Assembly: GCA_003667255.2 (NCBI GenBank)
Contig: RCWM02000009.1
Coordinates: 5,476,501-5,540,500 of the forward strand
Direction of reading: 5' to 3'
DNA length: 64,000 bases
Source of the DNA: Euschistus heros
Taxonomy: Eukaryota; Arthropoda; Insecta; Hemiptera; Pentatomidae
Part shown: positions 60,944-64,000 of the stretch, piece by piece
Layout: each line of letters starts with the position of its first letter
Position numbering within the stretch: the first letter of the stretch is position 1
Translations under genes and position numbers: made by a program
Notes under the pieces: model-generated
Databases searched by the model: none
What the model was told of the DNA's origin: nothing
The model's input: the letters and a program-made list of their open reading frames with translations, nothing else

Positions 60944-61326
60944 TTTAAAGTAAAAACAAATATTGCTTTTATAATTAAGCTCCATATGAATATGTTTGTT
61001 TGTTCATAGGCATATTGTAGTTATGCTCTGATGTTATTTTTTCAGATACGTAATTATGAATGGTGCTATTCAGGTTCGAAAAGGTTAAAATTCAATGCCA
61101 TTCTTACTACATATGAAATTGTTCTTAAAGACAAAGCATTTTTGGGTAGTATAAGCTGGGCTATCCTTATGGTTGATGAAGCACACAGATTGAAAAATGA
61201 TGATTCATTATTATACAAAACATTGAAAGAGTTTGATACCAACCATAGGCTTCTTATAACAGGCACTCCTTTGCAAAATAGTCTTAAAGAGCTTTGGGCG
61301 TTGCTTCACTTTATTATGCCCAACAG
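38835..61326 (+). CDS. CHD1: CHD1 chromatin remodeller, partial gene, 11 exons
   Basis: CHD1 is a nuclear SNF2-family ATPase that slides and spaces nucleosomes in transcribed chromatin; its tandem chromodomains bind histone H3 tails (H3K4me in vertebrates). Exons found: 38835-38935, 44396-44501, 44817-44953, 45036-45224, 46121-46290, 47146-47315, 55606-55765, 55875-56110, 58969-59082, 60609-60773, 61046-61326. Summed length 1,829 nt = 609 codons plus two bases, with every junction in frame. Order: acidic Ser-rich N-terminus, basic segment, chromodomain 1 (KWKGWSHIHNTWE), chromodomain 2 (YYVKWESLPYSEATWED), then SNF2 motifs I (LADEMGLGKTIQ), Ia, II (DEAH) and III (ITGTPLQN). The rest of the helicase, the DNA-binding SANT-SLIDE part and the stop are beyond 64000. 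The DEAH, chromodomain order and lack of PHD fingers separate it from CHD3-5 and CHD6-9. Confidence 0.95.
38936..39923. other. CHD1 intron 1, left part; dispersed-repeat-like sequence
   Basis: No coding content. About 39040-39770 is less AT-rich and has poly-G/poly-A runs; it reads like an old dispersed arthropod repeat, without structure I can define. Confidence 0.4.
40354..40436. repeat. (TA)n microsatellite in left palindrome arm
   Basis: About 40 TA units, mirrored by the tract at 40973-41034. Confidence 0.95.
40973..41034. repeat. (TA)n microsatellite in right palindrome arm
   Basis: About 31 TA units followed by a short CA stretch, mirror of the left-arm tract. Confidence 0.95.
41760..44395. 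other. CHD1 intron 1, right part
   Basis: No exon found. The stretch at 41890-42160 is more balanced in base composition, and its minus strand opens a 61-codon frame with no recognised domain. The stretch at 43190-43760 reads like a dispersed repeat. Otherwise AT-rich. Confidence 0.4.
44396..44501 (+). CDS. CHD1: CHD1 exon 2: Ser-rich
   Basis: Acceptor TTTTAG, donor CAG-GTCAGT. The first base completes a Ser codon from the previous exon. Reads SDSASSASSSSKSSDSG and onward to IKQ. Low complexity, so identity depends on phase and on the next exons. Confidence 0.85.
44817..44953 (+). CDS. CHD1: CHD1 exon 3: conserved YWEENPDVYGIRRSNR
   Basis: Acceptor TTGCAG. Carries the conserved WEENPDVYGIRRSNRQRKEP block that precedes the chromodomains in CHD1. 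To keep frame the donor must be at 44954 (TC-GTTGGT), a weak donor; the alternative GT four bases on would give a stop in exon 4. Confidence 0.88.
45036..45224 (+). CDS. CHD1: CHD1 exon 4: basic / Pro-rich linker
   Basis: Acceptor ATTTTAG, donor AAG-GTATAG. Encodes WNSDTSYDSETDKESKRPPP, a Lys/Arg/Pro-rich linker and an acidic SSESSYESEDD end. Nuclear-localisation-like basic clusters are visible. Phase 2 in, phase 2 out. Confidence 0.88.
45225..47145. other. CHD1 introns 4 and 5 (around exon 5)
   Basis: Apart from exon 5 (46121-46290) this is AT-rich intron sequence. No element or RNA structure recognised. Confidence 0.5.
46121..46290 (+). CDS. CHD1: CHD1 exon 5: acidic linker to chromodomain 1
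   Basis: Acceptor ATTTAAG, donor GAG-GTTAGT. Encodes RTKSRRGVTSVSYKEAS, an acidic stretch and ETIEKVLAQRIGKKG, which is the conserved entry into chromodomain 1. Confidence 0.9.
47146..47315 (+). CDS. CHD1: CHD1 exon 6: chromodomain 1
   Basis: Acceptor ATTCCAG, donor AAG-GTTGGT. Encodes TTVYAVEENGDPNSNYES and VQYLIKWKGWSHIHNTWESE. The two Trp in KWKGW...NTW, which form the methyl-lysine cage in CHD1, are present. Confidence 0.95.
47640..48420 (+). pseudogene. decayed RTE-like LINE RT fragment in CHD1 intron 6
   Basis: Plus-strand RT pieces in order with frame changes: KNGRAQGTDKILAEF (cf. NKAPGxDGIPAEL, about 47835-47880), a thumb-side PLFKKG-like stretch, QCGFKLGRSTDNLIFFHR (about 48098-48152) and VDFKQAYDL (motif A, about 48276-48302). 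Stops interrupt it throughout. Same sense as CHD1. Confidence 0.7.
48421..48873. other. CHD1 intron 6 sequence before the BEL element
   Basis: AT-rich, no feature. Two mirrored TCCTTGAAATTT segments (about 48621-48650) form a small hairpin. Confidence 0.45.
48874..49252 (-). repeat. BEL/Pao 3' LTR
   Basis: 379 bp, TGAATAGTCTC to GGCGCAACA on the + strand. Matches 54857-55224 with scattered substitutions and small indels. Confidence 0.9.
49740..50400 (-). pseudogene. BEL/Pao integrase
   Basis: Minus strand: HIGPRTKLAFLRQRFWIVDG (zinc-finger end), PFSQVGIDFTGPF (first catalytic Asp), GFRGLPSVIWTDNGTGFVG (second Asp), then in another frame PPHAPYMGGLWESAVKSFKR (catalytic Glu). At least three frameshifts break the domain. 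Wording GLPxxIWTDNGTxFVG and APHMGGLWE is specific to BEL/Pao. Confidence 0.88.
50500..51663 (-). pseudogene. BEL/Pao reverse transcriptase and RNase H remnant
   Basis: RT N-terminus in 51663-51376: YYMPHHAVHRPDDTPEKIRV, FNASQNTYNGLALND. Palm in 51365-51000: FTSDIEKMFHQI (motif A), VTYGTALAPFLTNRV, RSYIDDVSGGAD (motif C, YIDD), FRLRKWALN. Then WLPAFSPVEWAEPPDKPLRI, ILGLTWNPNSD and degraded RNase H. A frameshift separates the two RT frames near 51370. Catalytic Asp residues are present in motif A and C. Confidence 0.92.
51700..52450 (-). pseudogene. BEL/Pao protease region
   Basis: Minus frame 52290-52018 has SSPCLQNSCFGWQALGNICL, the conserved C-terminal part of BEL/Pao proteases (P-x3-T/N-x-FGW-x2-G). 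The next frame (52034-51810) matches the linker before RT. The active-site D-S/T-G is not identified, so this part is fragmentary. Confidence 0.6.
52900..54795 (-). pseudogene. BEL/Pao gag
   Basis: Starts at the minus ATG at 54795 (MDVMPEVEKLL), about 60 bases inside the 5' LTR. Interrupted by several stops and frameshifts; contains QRLTNYLHFCNLKRMP (about 53920-53975) and the Cys/His knuckle set CYRCKQSHLLYFC, LCLNCLFHCHTNTEC, RRCRKCNQAHHTFLN (about 53525-53730), the pattern that marks BEL/Pao gag nucleocapsids. Confidence 0.82.
54857..55224 (-). repeat. BEL/Pao 5' LTR
   Basis: Starts TGAATAGTCTC on the + strand; ends near AATAGCGCGCA, slightly shorter than its partner, so its outer end is altered or truncated. 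No clear target duplication could be matched. Confidence 0.88.
55606..55765 (+). CDS. CHD1: CHD1 exon 7: linker between chromodomains
   Basis: Acceptor TTTTTTAG, donor ATAG-GTATAG. Reads VKGVKKLENFVKREEDIRFW, SPEDVEYY-like TPEDIEYYECQ, and NRVERII, the start of chromodomain 2. Separated from exon 6 by 8.3 kb containing a LINE fragment and the BEL/Pao element. Confidence 0.93.
55875..56110 (+). CDS. CHD1: CHD1 exon 8: chromodomain 2
   Basis: Acceptor TTTCAG, donor CAG-GTGCTT. Encodes VEYYVKWESLPYSEATWEDS, the helical linker (IKEFKEREDSKRTPSKL) and RPKFIKIEDQPEYMGGDQ that leads into the ATPase. Confidence 0.94.
56205..57480 (-). pseudogene. RTE-like LINE, internally deleted, in CHD1 intron 8
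   Basis: Minus frame 57431-57009: NIMDRWAEYYKELL, LGKAAEIDGISPEMFKYIG, IPKDWEVSTIIPIFKKGDN, NHRGISLLS (RT fingers). Directly after this, near 56990, comes FTNDMVVLGNN (motif C with FADD changed to FTND) and LAELEIINISKT (about 56870-56990), so motifs A and B are deleted. Then EMRYLRKIEGKTRRDHVRN and QLRCFRHVSRKAED (56230-56574, C-terminus). Dead and antisense to CHD1. Confidence 0.88.
57949..58154. repeat. foldback (MITE-like) repeat in CHD1 intron 8
   Basis: Left arm 57949-58000 (TGAAGAAGAAGATAATCAGAG...ACTTCTAAGT) and right arm about 58103-58154 are imperfect reverse complements (about 45 of 52 positions). A related single-arm copy lies at about 17355-17560 in the opposite orientation, sharing AAAAGTATAGT.(G/T)ACTGTTAA next to the arm and the ACCACACTGGAGAG-like centre. 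No coding content. Confidence 0.7.
58201..58968. other. CHD1 intron 8, remainder
   Basis: AT-rich intron sequence up to the pyrimidine tract and acceptor of exon 9; no feature seen. Confidence 0.5.
58969..59082 (+). CDS. CHD1: CHD1 exon 9: ATPase start, Walker A
   Basis: Acceptor AATTTCAG, donor CAG-GTAAGA. Encodes LRDYQISGLNWLVHSW (Q-like motif) and ILADEMGLGKTIQ (motif I, ATP binding). Confidence 0.96.
59505..59720 (+). pseudogene. mariner-type transposase C-terminal fragment
   Basis: Plus strand in CHD1 intron 9 reads HPPYSPDLSPIGYHLLRHSL, then KNNFLEFVSTKNPKIYSQGI and VKLLTWWKCIDSNEEYF. This is the end of the Tc1/mariner DDE domain (HPPYSPDLAPSDYHLFRSL and the closing W-x-K-hydrophobic-x3-G/E-EY). 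The third catalytic Asp position (SDYH) is Gly here (IGYH). No upstream catalytic residues or TIRs located, so this is a short dead fragment. Confidence 0.8.
59721..60608. other. CHD1 intron 9, remainder
   Basis: AT-rich. A poly-G run at 60136-60145 and a + frame at 60220-60462 with no motif; no evidence of a gene. Confidence 0.45.
60609..60773 (+). CDS. CHD1: CHD1 exon 10: motif Ia
   Basis: Acceptor GTTTCAG, donor GTT-GTAAGA. Encodes GPFLIVVPLSTMTSWQREF (motif Ia) and VVTYIGDINSRDV. Confidence 0.96.
60867..60939. repeat. (TA)n microsatellite in CHD1 intron 10
   Basis: About 36 TA units between exons 10 and 11, roughly 100 bases before the exon 11 acceptor. Confidence 0.96.
61046..61326 (+). 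CDS. CHD1: CHD1 exon 11: motifs II and III
   Basis: Acceptor TTTTTCAG, donor CAG-GTATAT. Encodes ILTTYEIVLKDKAFLGSISW, MVDEAHRLKN (motif II, Walker B) and LLITGTPLQNSLKELWALL (motif III), ending FIMPNR. The next conserved block is not found before 64000. Confidence 0.96.
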
Positions 61327-62139
61327 GTATATTTTCAATATTTTGTTACAGTTATTATTTTGTGTAAGGTATGACTAATATGATTATAGTTAAGGCCAAT
61401 TTAGTTGTTACAGTGTTAGAAACTGCTTGATGTATGTATACTTTTTATGGACTTGAGAAATTTTGTCTGAAATGAGTTATAAACTGCTGAAAATCAACTT
61501 AGTCATTAATATTTCTTATTGAATCCTGCAATGAATTTATTTCTGTCAGTAGCAACAGTAACATGACTGTCCAATGTTCTGTTTAGGCATATACTAATTA
61601 ATACGATGGTTTACTGACCAGTTACCTTAACATTTTTCATTTATTTGTTGTTTGTCTTATTGAGCATTTTGTATTTAGTTCATATTTACAACTTGAATGG
61701 GAATCGTAAAAGTTTCTGTGTTATTCAATGGTTTTTATACTTGGTCATTTTTGGTTAGAGCAAAATATTAATAAAGTGAAGCTTCTAACAGACACCTCTC
61801 CTTACCAACAATTTTTAAATGTTGTGGCCTAGTGTAAAGGAATTTTTACTGCTTTTTAAGTCAAAGTTTTGCACCAAGAGATAAATTTGAAAGTAGGCAG
61901 ATAAGCATTTGTCATAATCTCAGTTAGGATCACTCATTAAAACAGAGAATGACATCCTTTTGTTCCAATTATCTTTGTAGTTAACGAACTATTGTACCCT
62001 TTTATTGTGAATGGCTAATATTGTGAATTTACTATTTAAAATGTTCTAATTGAAGAACCAATAAATGTTATTTTGATTACTTGTTTTTTTGCTGTGGTTT
62101 AATCATAAACTAGTGTTTGATCAAAGATCGTAATTTTTC
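61327..62139. other. CHD1 intron 11, left part
   Basis: AT-rich intron sequence, no feature seen. Confidence 0.5.
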
Positions 62140-62815
62140 CTGTTGCAATTTAAAAGGAAGGGTAACTTCCTGACAAATCGCAGCAGCCTCTGGGGAATGG
62201 ACTGTATATAATTTTATTAAAATAAATGCTCGCTACTTTGGGGAAACTTGTAATAGAATATATCTAAACCAATCATAAAATTGAAAATCACTCACCCATG
62301 TGCAGGAGCCGCTGTGTCTCCGTGGCGTCTCAGGGGCCCCTAAGAGACTCACCGGCGGCTGATTTGTTCCTGGATATTGTGATAATCGGTTAAGAAATCC
62401 TCCAATTAGATCACCACTCATTTGCAAGGGAAAATATAATGTCTTTGGAATACATAAAGAAAACACTGTTAAAAAACACTTTGGAAGGCTTTTAGCCTTG
62501 GGCATGAAAGAGACAAAGGAAGATGAAAGGGCCTTGGGCAAAGAAGGTAAGTCAGGTTGGCTCAGCTTCTAACGACTGAAAGACAAAGACGATAAAACAG
62601 GAAGGATTAGCCCGGAGATAAGGGCCATAATAAATGTTGCGGGAGGTAATCAGCTGCCCTCTGGGTAGTCATTGTAATACTAAAGGGCCAGTTGACTTAA
62701 GGAATTCAATAGAGGGCGTTTCTATGTACATATATTTTTTCCTTTTTTTTTACAAAAGGACGCCTGTTGGTGTGAATGGAGTTAATACATCTCTGCAAGA
62801 GCGCCGATTGGCATA
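62140..62815 (-). mobile_element. TG...CA-type dispersed repeat, copy 2, in CHD1 intron 11
   Basis: Diverged copy of the repeat at 2878-3524, same orientation. Shared in order: GGAATGGACTGTATA, CTACTTTGGGGAAA, ACTCACC, CAGGGGCCCCTAAGAGACTCAC, ATCACCACTCAT, CTGCCCTCTGGGTAG, AAGGGCCAGTTGACTTAAGG, ATAGAGGGCG, then a GC hairpin region with GCGCCGATTGGC. The minus strand has ATGAGTGGTGATC (about 62408-62420) opening a frame that runs into GTGAGT near 62296. The ends are less clear than in copy 1. Confidence 0.65.
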
Positions 62816-62883
62816 GCTAGTTATTTTTAGGCTCTCTTTAATTGTAAAGAATAAAATATATATGAGTTTCCTATTTGAATGTA

Positions 62884-64000
62884 CAGTATAACCTCTATTA
62901 AACGGAACGGTTGGGGACTCAGTTTTTCTGTTGAATAGAGGTTTCCGTTAAATGGAGGATTATTAAACAAATAAAAATTATGTATGTTGCTAGTTCATGT
63001 ATTGATGGCAACTCATCCATTTTTGAAACAAGTGATTGCAAAAGATATTTCCTATAATATGACTTGAAGGTTTAGGTGACGCCCTGGTCCATTGGTTGCG
63101 TAGTAATAGCAGTAGTATTGGGAGGTTGCATGACAGAGTTTGATGTTGCTTAACTGGATTTATGGATGACAAATAGCGTTGTCCAAAAATAACAAAACCT
63201 TTCTGTTTTCAGCACACATTCCCGCATTGAAACGACGTAACCATTGTTCCATTATTTCAATTGTCATCCACGCCTTCTTTTTTGATTTCCAAATGACTGA
63301 AAGTTTAGAAATCTCAATATTCTTAATACAACTTGGTTTCTTAGATTTCCTGATATCTAAAGGCTTTCGTAGTTCGCCAGCCATACTACCATACAACAAA
63401 ACAGTCAGTCGATCTTTCACTTTCTTCCCTCCTGTACACGATTCTCCCTTCAGAACTAATGGTTTTGTGAGAATGACTTTAAAAAAGAGGCTAGTTTTAT
63501 CACCATTATGCAAATCCTTCTTAACATAGTTTTTAATGAGTGATGAAAGTTTTTTTTATCCTATAGCTGACAAGTTCTTCGTTCATCTATGATCTGTTTC
63601 CTAACAATATAGTGGTGCTTTTTAAATTTTTCTAACCAACCATTTGATGCTTTAAATTTAGTTTCATTTAACTTTTCAGCTAATTTTCAGGCCCCTGTTT
63701 GCATAGTTGAACCATCTGAAATGGGTAAGATATTTGATCGCGTGCTCACGAACCTTTCATTCAGTAAGTTTTAAATTTTCTCAAAATTAGTAGAGGCCTT
63801 GTATCGTTTTAATAAAGAATGGTTTGCATTCACCCATGAATCCATTATTTCTTATTTTTTACTCAGTAGATCTTAAATTTGAGTTTTGCATAATTTAAAT
63901 TTTGATACATTATTGTTTATCGGCAGTTTGTCTCCTCTCAATTCAATCACTTTCACCTTATCTGGCAGTGTTAGCACTCTTCATGACATCTGAACTGACA
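62884..64000 (-). mobile_element. Tigger/pogo-type DNA transposon, right part off window
   Basis: One end is at 62884: CAGTATAACCTCTATTAAAC directly after TA (62882-62883), the TA target dinucleotide of pogo/Tigger elements, with a subterminal inverted copy (TGTTGAATAGAGGTTTCCGTT). The minus strand to the right holds a decayed CENP-B-like transposase. The other end is beyond 64000. Confidence 0.85.
62990..63960 (-). pseudogene. Tigger/pogo-type transposase (DDE_1, CENP-B-like)
   Basis: Minus strand from about 63960: PDKVKVIELRG, an HTH part degraded by stops, the CENP-B HTH end LAEKLNETKFKASNGWLEKFKK (about 63600-63690), then the DDE_1 domain in 63513-63160: GDKTSLFFKVI, SCTGGKKVKDRLTVLLYG, AGELRKPLDIRKSKKPSC, AWMTIEIMEQWLRRFN and RKVLLFLDNAICHP (second catalytic Asp). 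Family members have NADETGLF with the first catalytic Asp, where this copy has NGDKTSLF, so Asp is still present but Glu is changed. Multiple stops make it a pseudogene. Confidence 0.87.

Overview
The window is nuclear DNA from an animal, almost certainly an insect or other arthropod. It has spliced genes with GT-AG introns, AT-rich intergenic DNA, long dinucleotide microsatellites, and a dense mix of arthropod-type transposable elements (Penelope, Jockey-like, R1-like, RTE-like, Ty3/Gypsy, BEL/Pao, piggyBac, Tigger/pogo, mariner, a tRNA-derived SINE and several non-autonomous inverted-repeat elements). The only host gene I can identify is CHD1, the chromodomain-helicase-DNA-binding chromatin remodeller, on the + strand. 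Eleven consecutive coding exons lie between 38835 and 61326. They give 609 codons with closed reading frame across all ten junctions, and the gene runs off the right edge inside the SNF2 helicase. Its start codon is not proven.

Layout. 1-2335: minus-strand Penelope-like retroelement, cut by the left edge where its GIY-YIG domain should begin. 2436-4870: Jockey-like 3' scrap, a TG...CA-bounded repeat inserted in a (TA)n tract, and a decayed LINE. 5052-8615: Jockey-like LINE with gag remnant, endonuclease, reverse transcriptase and a 133-nt poly-A. 8616-18100: mostly non-coding, with a Jockey-like 3' fragment (10.8-11.3 kb), a 1.3-kb long-TIR element with a 9-bp target duplication (12.9-14.2 kb), a LINE fragment and a repeated module (17.2-18.1 kb). 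18.1-27.9 kb: a nest of elements, namely a LINE RT fragment, a Gypsy fragment lacking its RT core, two or three R1-like fragments and a nearly intact RTE-like LINE with one in-frame stop, ending at a 268-bp (GT)n. 28-38.8 kb: AT-rich DNA with a 486-bp MITE, diverged repeats, a SINE and a piggyBac element with intact TTAA-flanked ends. 38.8-64 kb: CHD1.

CHD1 is inflated by insertions. Intron 1 has a large palindrome, intron 6 a LINE fragment and a full-length-sized but decayed BEL/Pao element, intron 8 another LINE and a foldback repeat, intron 9 a mariner fragment, and intron 11 a second copy of the TG...CA repeat and a Tigger element. The elements themselves look dead: frameshifts, stops and lost catalytic residues are widespread.

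No operons, CRISPR arrays, rRNA genes or functional tRNA genes are visible. The least explained structures are the TG...CA repeat family carrying a conserved ATG and splice donor, the 39.9-41.8 kb palindrome, and the diverged repeat field upstream of CHD1. All coordinates and alignments were made by eye.
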